A stretch of DNA of 64,000 nt from Chloracidobacterium sp. (GTDB taxonomy: Bacteria; Acidobacteriota; Blastocatellia; Pyrinomonadales; Pyrinomonadaceae), in assembly GCA_016712045.1 (NCBI GenBank), contig JADJRV010000005.1, forward strand, positions 60,165 to 124,164, in the 5' to 3' direction. How positions within the stretch are numbered: position 1 is the stretch's first letter; each line of letters starts with the position of its first letter. Positions 45,657 through 54,691 of this stretch are shown piece after piece. Made by a program: the position numbers and the translations under genes. The notes beneath the pieces are model-generated. The model had not been told where the DNA came from and ran no database searches. It saw only the letters and a list, made by a program, of their open reading frames with translations.

Positions 45657-45738
45657 GGTATTGTTGATTATAGCTATCGCCTGAGATAATTGTAAAAACA
45701 GATTGGTTTTTGACCGGTCTTGATGCTGAAATATCTAT

Positions 45739-46269
45739 ATGGCCGAAGCAAAACAACAGGAAACTGAGCCGCCGAAATTAAAGATCGCCGATACCGGACA
45801 GCCCGATATCGGTTCGCTCGCCGACTTGCTCGAGTGGTTTTTGATGTACGACGAACGCACCGCCCGGATGCGTCATGCGAATACGGACGAGCTGTTTCAA
45901 TGGAAACAGCGTGACGACGAGGCCAACGGCGTCGGCATATATCCGTTTGACAACGCCGAGGCGAGATTTGCCGTCGGGGCGATACAGGCGCTTGGGGAAA
46001 ACAACACTGAGCCGCTGTTAAAAGACTGGATCACCGATGTGCTCGAAGCCCTCGGCCGTGCCCGCGAGACCAAGACCGAGCTCGAACACAGCTTTAACTT
46101 GACCGCGAATATGGAGGCTTCGTCACTCACCAAATCCGAACTGCTGACGACAAACACCGAAAAGAGATTGTATCTATCGAGCTGCTGGCTCGAGGCGCTA
46201 TGCACCGCCGAAGCGAGGTTTTTGGGCTGGGTGTATCAAGAGATCTACGGCAAGGCTTATTCCCCGTAG
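45739..46269 (+). CDS. conserved-looking soluble protein of unknown function
   Basis: The 176-residue acidic, mostly helical protein has recognisable segments such as DLLEWFLMYDERTARMRHAN, AEARFAVGAIQALGENNTEP and SSCWLEALCTAEARFLGWVY. It shows no signal peptide or membrane segment. I recognise no family. It is divergent from the channel gene and ends 8 bases before a hairpin repeat. Confidence 0.7.
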   Translation: MAEAKQQETEPPKLKIADTGQPDIGSLADLLEWFLMYDERTARMRHANTDELFQWKQRDDEANGVGIYPFDNAEARFAVGAIQALGENNTEPLLKDWITDVLEALGRARETKTELEHSFNLTANMEASSLTKSELLTTNTEKRLYLSSCWLEALCTAEARFLGWVYQEIYGKAYSP

Positions 46270-46276
46270 CCGTTAT

Positions 46277-46341
46277 TTTTACAGGATAGACAGGATGATC
46301 AAGATAAAATCATCCTGCCTTTCCTGTCCATCCTGTTAAAT
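46277..46341. repeat. CAGGAT-word hairpin repeat between convergent genes
   Basis: The left arm acaggatagacaggatgatc (46281-46300) faces atcctgcctttcctgtccat plus cctgtt (about 46311-46337). It shares words and centre (aagataaaa) with the element at 51533-51592. It lies just after the 45739-46269 gene and 9 bases from the metallopeptidase stop. Confidence 0.85.
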
Positions 46342-46349
46342 TTTCTTCT

Positions 46350-47171
46350 TTATTTAAACGTCTGGCATTGCCGCATATCGCCGGACTTAAATCCTGTCGC
46401 AAAATACTGCATCCGCTGCTGTGCCGAGCCGTGCGTGAACGAATCGGGTATGACGTAGCCTTGCGTACGTTTTTGGATCATGTCGTCGCCGACCGCGGCG
46501 GCCGCACGTATCGCTTCGTCGGTGTCGCCGGGTTCGAGACGGCCTTGTTTTTGAGCAAAATTAGCCCACACACCGGCGTAACAATCTGCCTGTAATTCGA
46601 GCGCGACCGACAGACGGTTGTTCTCACCAGCACTCTGCACCTTGCCCATAATGCCGGTCAGATTTTGGATGTGATGGCCAAATTCGTGGGCAATGACATA
46701 TGCCTGGGCGAAATCGCCGGGGGCTTTGAACTCACGCCGCAACTCGTCAAAGAATGCAAAATCGAGATATAGCTTGTAGTCGCCTGGGCAATAAAACGGG
46801 CCGCTTGCCGCCGTCGCGTAGCCACAGGCGGACGAGATCTGGTTGGTAAAAAGCACGAGCTTTGGAGCTTTGAATTGTGTACGCGACTGGGCCGGTAAGA
46901 TCTGCTTCCAGGCGTCCTCAAGATTGCCCATGATCGCACCCGCAAACTGACGGTTCTCATCCTGTGACACAACTTTATTCGCCGCCGTCCCGGGCTGAGG
47001 CACTTCGCTGCCGGTCGGAGCGTTTTGAAGCAACTGGCTCGGGTCGCCGCCGCATAGATAAATCGCGAGTGCTAGGATGAGCACGCCGATACCGCCGCCT
47101 CCGACCGCCAAACCGCGTCCACCTCGACGATCCTCTACATTGTCACTCTGCCGCTGATCTCTCCAACGCAT
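46350..47171 (-). CDS. YpfJ-family neutral zinc metallopeptidase
   Basis: The 273-residue protein has a short N-terminal cytoplasmic segment and a membrane anchor (GVLILALAIYLCGG). The YpfJ domain includes CGYATAASGPFYCPGDYKLY (disulphide-like Cys pair), the zinc site AYVIAHEFGHHIQNLTGIMG, ALELQADCYAGVWANFAQ and the closing FTHGSAQQRMQYFATGFKSG. The peptidase domain should face the periplasm. Substrates are unknown for the family. Confidence 0.92.
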   Translation of the reverse strand: MRWRDQRQSDNVEDRRGGRGLAVGGGGIGVLILALAIYLCGGDPSQLLQNAPTGSEVPQPGTAANKVVSQDENRQFAGAIMGNLEDAWKQILPAQSRTQFKAPKLVLFTNQISSACGYATAASGPFYCPGDYKLYLDFAFFDELRREFKAPGDFAQAYVIAHEFGHHIQNLTGIMGKVQSAGENNRLSVALELQADCYAGVWANFAQKQGRLEPGDTDEAIRAAAAVGDDMIQKRTQGYVIPDSFTHGSAQQRMQYFATGFKSGDMRQCQTFK

Positions 47172-47278
47172 ATTGCTCTAGCTCCTTATTACCGTGACCT
47201 GATTTTATCACTTTCGCAAAAACTGGCGAAGTAAATAAAAGCGTGTCGCAATCGTCGCACAAAATTCATCGCAAAATC

Positions 47279-47308
47279 TTGACATAGACGGACTTAGAGG
47301 ATTATGAT
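47279..47308 (+). promoter_or_regulatory. sigma-70-type promoter of the HU gene
   Basis: TTGACA at 47279-47284 and TATGAT at 47303-47308 are separated by 18 bases, about 55 bases upstream of the HU ribosome site. It is one of the two best promoters in the window, fitting a highly expressed gene. Confidence 0.65.
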
Positions 47309-47368
47309 TCAGGGGCGTTTTAGTTTAGGTTTCTCACTCTGTGGTTTTAATGGCCGTTGGAGGAAATA

Positions 47369-47641
47369 ATGATCAAACTAGACATTGTAAATATGGTTGC
47401 CGACCGGACCGGCGTGCCTAAGCAAAAGGCAGAGCAGGTGGTCGATTCGCTTTTTGAGGCTATGAAAGATGCACTTGCTCAGGGCAAGCGTATCGAGCTG
47501 CGCGGGTTTGGCGTGTTTGTAGTAAAGGCCAGAAAACGCGGCGTTGGCCGCAATCCGAGAACCGGCGAAGAGGTGCCGATCCCGGCTGGCAAGACCATCA
47601 GATTCAAACCCGGTAAAGAGCTTTCAGCAAAAGCTGTCTGA
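47369..47641 (+). CDS. HU/IHF-family DNA-bending protein
   Basis: From ATG 47369, after the strong site ggaggaaa, the 90-residue protein contains MIKLDIVNMVADRTGVPKQK, ELRGFGVFVVKARKRGVGRN and the arm PRTGEEVPIPAGKTIRFKPG. This is the complete HU/IHF fold with the DNA-intercalating proline. It compacts and bends DNA as a dimer. An upstream in-frame ATG at 47357 would sit before the ribosome site. Confidence 0.95.
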   Translation: MIKLDIVNMVADRTGVPKQKAEQVVDSLFEAMKDALAQGKRIELRGFGVFVVKARKRGVGRNPRTGEEVPIPAGKTIRFKPGKELSAKAV

Positions 47642-47727
47642 ATCCTTGACCGACCTTTAGATCACTGATCGTAGACCGCAAGGTGCTCGTACAGTACCAT
47701 AGCGCGGACTGCGATCTTTTTTATTAC

Positions 47728-48747
47728 ATGACCGAGCCAGACCAGATCTCTCCTCAACATTTTATCGACCCGCCACGCCCGACCGCGCTTGCCTATGCAA
47801 AGCATCTGGCGCTGCTTGCCCTGACATTTTGCACGGCGACGATCGCGGGGACGCTGTTCCCGTTTGGCCAAAATGCATCTGTTCCGGCTGATGACCCGCA
47901 GACGCTGAACGAGGTGATGCAGTTTATCTTTACGCTGCCATCGCGGTACGCGGCTTTTCTGGTCGATGCGATCCAGAAGATATTTAACGATACGGCGACG
48001 CTGACGTATGGATTGAGTTTTTCGTGTTCACTGCTTTTCATCCTGATCTGCCACGAGATGGGGCACTATATCGCATGTCGCATTTACAAAGTGGATGCGA
48101 CGCTGCCCTTTTTTATCCCGACGCCGCCGATGATCGGCCCGGCGGGGACGTTCGGCGCGTTTATCAAGATATTGTCACCGATGCCTTCGCGACGGGCGGT
48201 CTTCGACATCGGTGTTGCAGGGCCGATCGCAGGATTTATAGCGTTGATACCGGTCGCGTTCCTCGGCATTTGGACAATGGAACCCGCGACCGCCGAGCAG
48301 CTTGCGAGCCCGAGCGGGCTTGTTTTTGCCGATCCGCTGTTTATGCGGCTGCTCGGGTTTGCTCTTGGCCACGACCCGGCGGTGAGCGTCGGCAACGCGT
48401 TTTATTTTGCCGGATGGGTCGGACTGCTCGTAACAGCATTAAATCTAATCCCGTCAGGCCAACTCGACGGCGGACACGCGATCTATGCCGTGCTTGGCGA
48501 TAAGGTCCATTACTGGACTGGCCGCATCGCGTTTGTGATCATGGCGACGCTTTCTGTGGCGGGAATGTATTTTTTCGGTAGCCCGAGCGGATTTCTTATC
48601 GCGATCATCTTAGGCGTGATGATGCGTGTTCCTCATCCGAGTCCGCTTGACCAAACGCCTCTGGACGCAAAAAGGAAGGCCGTGGCCTTCCTTACGCTCG
48701 TAATATTTGTATTGTGCTTCGTCCCGTTTCCGATACAGATCAACTAA
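47728..48747 (+). CDS. M50 (site-2 protease-like) membrane metallopeptidase
   Basis: The 339-residue polytopic protein has the zinc motif HEMGH near residue 110 in FILICHEMGHYIACRIY and the second ligand motif NLIPSGQLDGGHAIYAVLGD, the layout of S2P/EcfE proteases. PTPPMIGPAGTFGAFIKI lies between them. It lacks an obvious PDZ domain. Such enzymes cleave anti-sigma factors or signal-peptide remnants in the membrane; the ECF sigma gene at 826 is a possible but unlinked client. A perfect 10-bp inverted repeat (48672-48693) lies within its 3' end. Confidence 0.9.
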   Translation: MTEPDQISPQHFIDPPRPTALAYAKHLALLALTFCTATIAGTLFPFGQNASVPADDPQTLNEVMQFIFTLPSRYAAFLVDAIQKIFNDTATLTYGLSFSCSLLFILICHEMGHYIACRIYKVDATLPFFIPTPPMIGPAGTFGAFIKILSPMPSRRAVFDIGVAGPIAGFIALIPVAFLGIWTMEPATAEQLASPSGLVFADPLFMRLLGFALGHDPAVSVGNAFYFAGWVGLLVTALNLIPSGQLDGGHAIYAVLGDKVHYWTGRIAFVIMATLSVAGMYFFGSPSGFLIAIILGVMMRVPHPSPLDQTPLDAKRKAVAFLTLVIFVLCFVPFPIQIN

Positions 48748-49719
48748 CGGCCGCAGGCAGCAAGCCCTTCATCTCCTTCACCATTTTCTCCACGTCTTCT
48801 TGTCCGTCGAGGGCGATCATAAAGAAATCGTAACTTGTCTTAAAGCAAACCATTCCGTTGCCAAAGAACCAGACGCCTTCGAGCAGAGGGTTGCCGCCGA
48901 TGATCGAGCCGATCGGGAAGCCCGTGACCGCGGCGGGATTGAGGATATTGGTCATCATCACAGCACCTGAGGCGAATGAGAAAGCTCCGAGCAGAGGTGC
49001 TCCGATACGGGTGGCAATGTCGCGTTCAAAATTGACGCGTTCGGCGTCGGCGTCAGAAAGTTGGCCTTTGGCGATCATGTCCTCGCGGCGTTTGAGATAG
49101 CCGTTAAAACTTTCGGCAAGCTTTTTGACCGAATATGTTGGGATCGCGCTGTTAAGCAGCCAATGCGAACTGATCCCCGTAAAAATGATCCCCAGCCCGG
49201 CTCCGACAGCCATCGACGCACCGGTCGTCGCGGCACGCATCGGGTCTTCGGCTGCCCAATCTGCGGCCTTTTTAGCTGACTTTAACCCTGCATCGAGCGT
49301 TGTCGAAAGCGAAGAGCCAAACCCGACCACCTTGGCGACGCGTTTTGCGTTTGTCCCAACGGTGTCGCTGGCGTCAACAAAAAAATCTCCGGCTTTCTCA
49401 GCAGTATCAACGACCACGCCGCCAGTTTTTTTTCCAGCATCGACGGCAACGTCACGAACAGGTTCGCTCGCGTTCCAAGCGGTTTTGCCGCTCCGCTTGC
49501 CGTATCGATCGCCGATTCCGTCAGATCGACAGCCTTTTTGCCCAACTCGGTTTTCTCGGCCTCGGTCTTGACGTATTCGGCTCCGGTTTTGGCGGCATCG
49601 ACGACGACGCGGGCTCCGCCCTCGATCTTGTCTTTGAGCCCGAGCTGCGAATCTATCTCTTCGAGCTTATCGGTCGCCTTTTTAGTCCATCGGTCAAACT
49701 TTGCTTTGTAATCGTTCAT
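48740..49719 (-). CDS. helical membrane-associated protein of unknown function (one frameshift)
   Basis: ATG 49719 opens an amphipathic, apolipoprotein-like region (KFDRWTKKATDKLEEIDSQL, VVVDAAKTGAEYVKTEAEKT) that loses frame near 49480. Adding one A to the AAAA run gives AAKTAWNASEPVRDVAVDAG and joins the second frame (TAEKAGDFFVDASDTVG). That frame carries hydrophobic segments (GASMAVGAGLGIIFTGI; AFSFASGAVMMTNI) and ends VEKMVKEMKGLLPAAVS. Restored length is about 326 residues. No family recognised. It overlaps the M50 gene by 8 bases at the 3' end. Confidence 0.75.
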
Positions 49720-49822
49720 AACAATCCTTTTTTACCACAAAATCTCATACAAAAATACGTTTTTTTCGCGTGGATTGTTCGCGACTTTCGGCTTATGCTA
49801 ATCTTTCTTTCATCGAACGGAT

Positions 49823-50020
49823 ATGCCTATTGTAAAGTGCCCCAATTGCGGCAAAGAGACAGAATTTACCGGTAATGAATTTCGGCCGTTTTGCTCCGAG
49901 CGGTGCAAGCTGCTCGATTTTGGTGCGTGGGCGGACGAGGAATACAATCTGCCCATCGAAACATCGTCAATGACCGAAGAGGATATTGACGCCATTGAAA
50001 AGGCTCAGGAGAGAAAATGA
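49823..50020 (+). CDS. yacG: YacG, zinc-binding DNA gyrase inhibitor
   Basis: The 65-residue protein has the YacG treble of two Cys pairs, VKCPNCGKETEF and RPFCSERCKLLDFGAWADEE. The conserved tail in E. coli YacG binds GyrB and inhibits DNA binding by gyrase. It overlaps the next gene by four bases (ATGA). Confidence 0.92.
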   Translation: MPIVKCPNCGKETEFTGNEFRPFCSERCKLLDFGAWADEEYNLPIETSSMTEEDIDAIEKAQERK

Positions 50021-50295
50021 CAAACTATCTATTATTATTTGACGCCGCACCGGTCGGAGCTTTTTTGGGGCTATTTGCGGCGGTCGTTTTCGTCCTCATT
50101 TGCATTGCTGTCGCTATAACGGCATTTCTACTACTCCGAAAAACGCTAAAGATGGCGTTTCGCATGGCTATCGTTGGCGTGATCTTGCTGATCGCGATCG
50201 TCGGAGCCATCGTCTGCGTCTATCTAGGCGTATTAAGTTCAGACAGCCCTCGCCCAACGCCGCAAAGACCGCAGGCGTCACCCGCGCGTCGTTAA
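50017..50295 (+). CDS. two-helix membrane protein coupled to yacG
   Basis: The 92-residue protein has two hydrophobic helices (FLGLFAAVVFVLICIAVAIT and FRMAIVGVILLIAIVGAIV) and a Pro/Arg-rich tail (SPRPTPQRPQASPARR). The start overlaps the yacG stop. No family recognised. Confidence 0.75.
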   Translation: MTNYLLLFDAAPVGAFLGLFAAVVFVLICIAVAITAFLLLRKTLKMAFRMAIVGVILLIAIVGAIVCVYLGVLSSDSPRPTPQRPQASPARR

Positions 50296-50304
50296 CGCCG
50301 TTTT

Positions 50305-51543
50305 ATGACGCCCATCGAACCTGAAATGAAGACAGGCCGATTGAGCCGATACCGCAAACTCCCGCGAAATGTCATCGCGTTGAGCTTTGTAGCGTTTTTA
50401 AACGATGTTTCGAGCGAGATCATTTATCCGGTACTGCCGGCGTTTCTCGCTCTCAGCCTGGGAGCGTCACCATTTGCGATCGGCCTGATCGAAGGCTTTG
50501 CCGAGTCGATCGCCAGCATCCTCAAACTCTTTTCCGGCTATCTCAGCGACCGCTTTGGCACCCGCAAGCTGCCCGTTTTTCTCGGCTATTCGCTTGCCGC
50601 GATCACACGCCCGTTTCTCGCTTTTGTTACAAGCTGGCCGCAGGTGCTGGTCGTGCGGATGACCGACCGCGTAGGCAAAGGCATTCGCGGGGCTCCGCGT
50701 GACGCTCTGATCTCAGAGAGTGTGCCAAAAAATCAGCGTGGTTTTGCTTTTGGATTTAACCGTGCGGCGGATCATCTCGGAGCGGTTTTTGGCCCGGTCG
50801 TCGGGTTTATGCTGCTCGCGTATTTTGCCGTCGATTCCGGTAATCCGACCATCCGCGAATACCAGCAGGTCTTTCTCTTTGCTTCGGTTCCGGTCGTACT
50901 AGGCTTGCTGGTCATCGCATTTCTTGTCCGCGAAGACCCTAAACCACACGCGGCGGTTGCGGCCCCGACGCTTTCGCTCAGAGGGTTTGACGGCAACTTC
51001 AAACGCTATCTTTGGGTAGTCGCGCTCTTTACGCTTTCTAATTCGACGGACGCATTTTTACTGCTGCGTGCAGCCGACGCCGGTATCTCGCCGGTCGTGC
51101 TGCCGTTGCTGTGGATGACGCTACATGTGAGCAAGGTTGTCAGTTCGCTGATCGGCGGTGACCTGTCGGACAGGCTTGGCCGCAAACAGGTCATCATCGC
51201 CGGTTGGCTGGTATACGGGTTTGTCTACGCGGGGTTTGCCTTTGTCAGCTCACCGTGGCAGGCATGGGTACTGTTTATCATCTACGGCGTCTATTTTGGC
51301 CTGACCGAGGGCGTCGAAAAAGCCTTTGTCGCCGATATGGTGCCGGAAAACAAACGCGGCACCGCGTACGGCCTATATAACCTCGCTTTTGGGATTACGG
51401 TGTTTCCAGCATCGCTCCTGTTTGGCCTCGTTTGGAGTAGGTTTGGAGCCTCTACGGCGTTTCTTGCAAGTGCTTGCGTTTCGATCCTCGCGATCCTGCT
51501 GCTGACGACCGTCAAGTCTGACCAAGAATCCCAAACAGGATAG
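50305..51543 (+). CDS. MFS transporter
   Basis: The 412-residue, 12-helix protein has MFS landmarks: VAFLNDVSSEIIYPVLPAF, the loop 2-3 motif GYLSDRFGTRKLPVF, RVGKGIRGAPRDALISESVP and GGDLSDRLGRKQVIIAG in the second half. Bacterial members with the RxGKGxRGAPRDA signature are a distinct MFS group whose substrates are mostly unassigned (some export drugs or sugars). The C-terminal four residues and stop lie inside a hairpin repeat. Confidence 0.92.
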   Translation: MTPIEPEMKTGRLSRYRKLPRNVIALSFVAFLNDVSSEIIYPVLPAFLALSLGASPFAIGLIEGFAESIASILKLFSGYLSDRFGTRKLPVFLGYSLAAITRPFLAFVTSWPQVLVVRMTDRVGKGIRGAPRDALISESVPKNQRGFAFGFNRAADHLGAVFGPVVGFMLLAYFAVDSGNPTIREYQQVFLFASVPVVLGLLVIAFLVREDPKPHAAVAAPTLSLRGFDGNFKRYLWVVALFTLSNSTDAFLLLRAADAGISPVVLPLLWMTLHVSKVVSSLIGGDLSDRLGRKQVIIAGWLVYGFVYAGFAFVSSPWQAWVLFIIYGVYFGLTEGVEKAFVADMVPENKRGTAYGLYNLAFGITVFPASLLFGLVWSRFGASTAFLASACVSILAILLLTTVKSDQESQTG

Positions 51544-51592
51544 GCAGGATCAACAAGATAAAAATCCTGCTTATCCTGTCCATCCTGTTAAA
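51533..51592. repeat. CAGGAT-word hairpin repeat containing the MFS stop codon
   Basis: aaacaggataggcaggat (51533-51550) faces atcctgcttatcctgtccat plus cctgtt (51564-51589), around caacaagataaaa. It is the same family as 46277-46341. The MFS stop TAG (51541-51543) lies in the left arm, and the M48 stop is 13 bases beyond the right arm. Confidence 0.85.
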
Positions 51593-51604
51593 TAAAGCGA
51601 TAAC

Positions 51605-53009
51605 CTAGTCGTTCAACCGGATCGAGTTGAGCATATTCTTAAATGCATAAGAATAGCTGTTGGCTTCGCTTTGCGGGACGACCGTCGCGACGTAAAAGAT
51701 GCCGCCGTTTCGTAGGTTAGTCGTGTAGATCGTGACGATCTCGGTCTGGTTAGTCAATGGCGAGCGGCCCGCGAGCTGTGTCGAATAGCCCTCTCGGCCT
51801 GCAACATAGACTTGCGACCACCGATTTTGCTGGCGAAGGTACGAATTGCCCAGGCAGGCCGTTGACCAAAGCCTCAGAATCACGGCCAAGGTCGTTAGTT
51901 TGCGAAGTCATTACGCCAAACATCGCTCCCCGTGTAATACCCTGATCGCCGTAAGCTCCCTCGGGTGCAAACTGAACATCATCCTGACTTGCAAACTCAC
52001 GCCAGTTTGACGGTACGTTCACACGCAGCCAGCTGGAACCGGTGTAAGACCTGACTCGGCTCGACGGATACTGGACGCTGTTTGTATAACGCCCGCCGGA
52101 CGTCGGATTATTTTGCCCCTGACCCTTCTCAGCCTCTTTTTCGATCTGGGCCATCGTTTTTGCCTTAGGCATAGCACGAAAGCGGGCCTGGATGCGTTCG
52201 AAATCACGCGTGATCTTGATCGGGTTTGCCGAGACATTTAGATACTGAGCCTCTTTGTTGATCGCCTCGTAACGGTTGCCCGGATCGGGGTGGCTACTGA
52301 TCCATTGTGGTCCGCCGCCGCCTTTTTCCTGCTGCTGGATGGTACGAAAAACATTTGCCAGATCGCGCGGATCATAGCCCGCATTTGCCATGATCTGCGC
52401 ACCGAGCGTGTCGGATTGCGATTCATAAGCACGGCTGTATTTGGTCATCCACGCTGCGGCGCCAAGCATACCCAATTGTGCCCCGGCTTCGCCGCCGAGG
52501 ATCGCACCACCGATTATCATTCCGAGCATACCGAGAGTATTTTTTGCACTGCCCATCTGCGTCTGCTGGGCGGTCGCGTGGCGGAGCGCGACGTGGCTGA
52601 TCTCGTGGGCCATGACACCGGCCATTTCTCCCTCGTTCTTAGCGTTTTCGATCATGCCGCGATTGACGTACATCGGGCCGCCGGGCAAGGCAAACGCATT
52701 GATGTCGCTCGCGTTGACCCATTTGAAACGGTAATTGAACGCGGGTTGATTGAACTGCGGCGGTATCGCGGCGACAAGCCGGCGGCCGACACGCTCAATG
52801 TACGCCGTCGCGTCAGCGTCGTTTATGATCGGAAACTGTTTCTCGATCTGTTGCGACGCATCGCTACCGAGTTTGATGTCATCCTGAACTTTGTACTTGT
52901 TCTTTGGCGCGATGATCCGCGTCTGAGCGATCATTGCGATCGGCAGGGTCCACAACGCGGCGATCATTGCCGCCGACACTATCCGCTTTCCAAAACTATG
53001 CTTGTTCAT
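51605..53009 (-). CDS. exported M48-family metalloprotease (one frameshift)
   Basis: The signal peptide (RIVSAAMIAALWTLPIAMIA) is followed by a Loki/BepA-like M48 domain: INAFALPGGPMYVNRGMIE, zinc site AGVMAHEISHVALRHATAQQ and YESQSDTLGAQIMANAGYDP, then WISSHPDPGNRYEAI. After SEALVNGL the frame is lost near 51845. One base shifted, it continues GNSYLRQQNRWSQVYVAGRE, GIFYVATVVPQSEANSYSYA and FKNMLNSIRLND to 51605. Restored length is about 467 residues. It probably handles misassembled periplasmic or outer-membrane proteins. Confidence 0.88.
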
Positions 53010-53144
53010 AATCTTCCCTCCGAAACTTTCAGGTGTTTTGACAATTCTAATGCGTAAAACATCCGAACGCCAATACGCTAAATTGCCGTTGTTTGGATGA
53101 GAGCGGCTTTGACGCGCGTTCGCCCAAAAAGCTACACAGGAAAA

Positions 53145-53170
53145 GTTATCAAAATGTTACTAAAGTGTTA
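53145..53170 (+). promoter_or_regulatory. Pho-box-like array upstream of phoU-pit
   Basis: GTTA occurs at 53145-53148, 53156-53159 and 53167-53170, exactly 11 bases apart, within agttatcaaaatgttactaa. Direct half-sites at one helical turn are how PhoB/PhoP-type regulators bind. TATAAT at 53244-53249 is the likely -10 of the downstream transcript. Confidence 0.5.
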
Positions 53171-53264
53171 CACGCCGCGATCTCAGCCAAACCCGGCAAA
53201 AAAAGTTAAGTATTATGTAACCTATAAACTATCTGCTCTCGACTATAATCGTGGCTTGCAATAT

Positions 53265-53999
53265 ATGAGCGAAAATACTCAGCGGGCGACGTTTGGGCAG
53301 ATACCAGTAAAAACTGGTCCCGTGGGCCACGCTGATATGGATCATCGCGAGATAGATGCACAACTGGAATTATTACGCGACCGTGTTTTGCTGCTCGGCG
53401 GCAAGACCGAGGACGCCGTGCATCGTGCTATGCGAGCGCTGACCGAGCGCGACAGCGATCTGGCCCGGAGTGTTTGTGAAGCGGACGAACAGATCGACCA
53501 GATGGAGCTCGAGATCGATCAGCTCAGTATCGAGATATTGGCTTCGCATCAGCCGGCCGAGCACGACCTCCGCCTGGTCGTCTCAGTCGCAAAGATAACG
53601 CCGATACTCGAACGCATCGCCGATCACGCAACGAGCATCGCCGAGGCCGCGATCATTCTTAATAACGAACCGCAGATCGACAGTTATGTTGATTTTTCGA
53701 TGATGGCCGATATTGCGGCGGAAATGCTACGCGAAGCATTAAATGCATTTACATCAGAGGATGCGGCGGCCTCGAGGGAGATCATCGCCCGCGACCTTAC
53801 GCTCGACAAATGCTACGGCCGCGTCTTTGACGGGTTGATCGAAACGCTCGTTAAGAATCCGGCGGCGGCAAATGGAGCCGCACGGCTGCTCTTTGTGGCA
53901 AAGCACATCGAGCGTATCGGCGATTATGTAAAAGACATCTGCGAGCTAAACGTGTATCTGACCGAGGCGGTTTTTATAAAACACAGCCAAGGCAATTAG
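53265..53999 (+). CDS. phoU: PhoU-family phosphate regulator
   Basis: From ATG 53265 the 244-residue protein has two PhoU helical bundles (LRDRVLLLGGKTEDAVHRAM; EMLREALNAFTSEDAAASRE). The metal-cluster E/DxxxD motifs are VCEADEQIDQMELEIDQLSI, ERIADHATSIAEAA and HIERIGDYVKDICEL. PhoU restrains phosphate signalling through PhoR and modulates transport. A longer in-frame start at 53097 would translate the Pho-box region and is rejected. It heads a phosphate unit with DUF47 and Pit genes. Confidence 0.93.
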   Translation: MSENTQRATFGQIPVKTGPVGHADMDHREIDAQLELLRDRVLLLGGKTEDAVHRAMRALTERDSDLARSVCEADEQIDQMELEIDQLSIEILASHQPAEHDLRLVVSVAKITPILERIADHATSIAEAAIILNNEPQIDSYVDFSMMADIAAEMLREALNAFTSEDAAASREIIARDLTLDKCYGRVFDGLIETLVKNPAAANGAARLLFVAKHIERIGDYVKDICELNVYLTEAVFIKHSQGN

Positions 54000-54066
54000 A
54001 CATAATTTTTAGGTTCGCATATATTTAGGTTCTCAATTCAAAACTTGGTACCGGAGAGAAAAGAAA

Positions 54067-54684
54067 ATGGCTTTTAGCTTTTTGCCGAAAGAAGACCACT
54101 ATTTTGCGTTATTTTCGCAAATGACCGTAAAGATACAAGAGGCGGCGGCGCTACTCGTTGAGCTTTTGCGGGGATCCGATGAGAATTTTGACGCCTTGTC
54201 AAAAAAGATCAAGAGCGTAGAGCACGAATGCGACGAGATCACCCACAGTGTCACAACAAAGCTCAACAAATCGTTTATCACGCCGTTTGACCGCGAAGAT
54301 ATCTACACGCTGTCCGTTGCACTAGACGACGTTTGCGATTATATTGACGCCGCGGCTCGTGCAGTTGTCATGTATGACATTCACGAGTCTGATCCGTTTG
54401 CGGTGGAGCTCGCCGTTGTACTGGAGAAACAAGCGGTAGAGATACACGGAGCGGTTTCTCACCTTAAGACGGCCAAAGGTATGGAGCACAATCTGCTTGA
54501 GATACAGAGGTTGGAAAATGATGCGGACGAGATCTATTTTCGTGCCATGGCCGCTCTCTTCAAAAATTCGGATGCCGTTAAGATCATCAAGTGGAAAGAG
54601 CTTTACGAAATTCTCGAACACGGCACCGATCGTTGCGAGAGTGTCGGCAACATAATCGAAAGTATCGTACTAAAGCACAACTAA
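54067..54684 (+). CDS. DUF47 PhoU-like Pit accessory protein
   Basis: The 205-residue helical protein contains FLPKEDHYFALFSQMTVKIQ, KSVEHECDEITHSVTTKLNK, FITPFDREDIYTLSVALDDV and the final ILEHGTDRCESVGNIIESIV, the DUF47 pattern. These proteins are encoded next to Pit transporters and are thought to regulate them. The gap to pit is 7 bases. The ribosome site ggagag precedes ATG 54067. Confidence 0.93.
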   Translation: MAFSFLPKEDHYFALFSQMTVKIQEAAALLVELLRGSDENFDALSKKIKSVEHECDEITHSVTTKLNKSFITPFDREDIYTLSVALDDVCDYIDAAARAVVMYDIHESDPFAVELAVVLEKQAVEIHGAVSHLKTAKGMEHNLLEIQRLENDADEIYFRAMAALFKNSDAVKIIKWKELYEILEHGTDRCESVGNIIESIVLKHN

Positions 54685-54691
54685 CGCCGAT

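Noticed and set aside
52290..53057. 255-codon open frame opposite the M48 protease
   Set aside because: Antisense shadow that starts within the protease gene and runs through its signal-peptide region.
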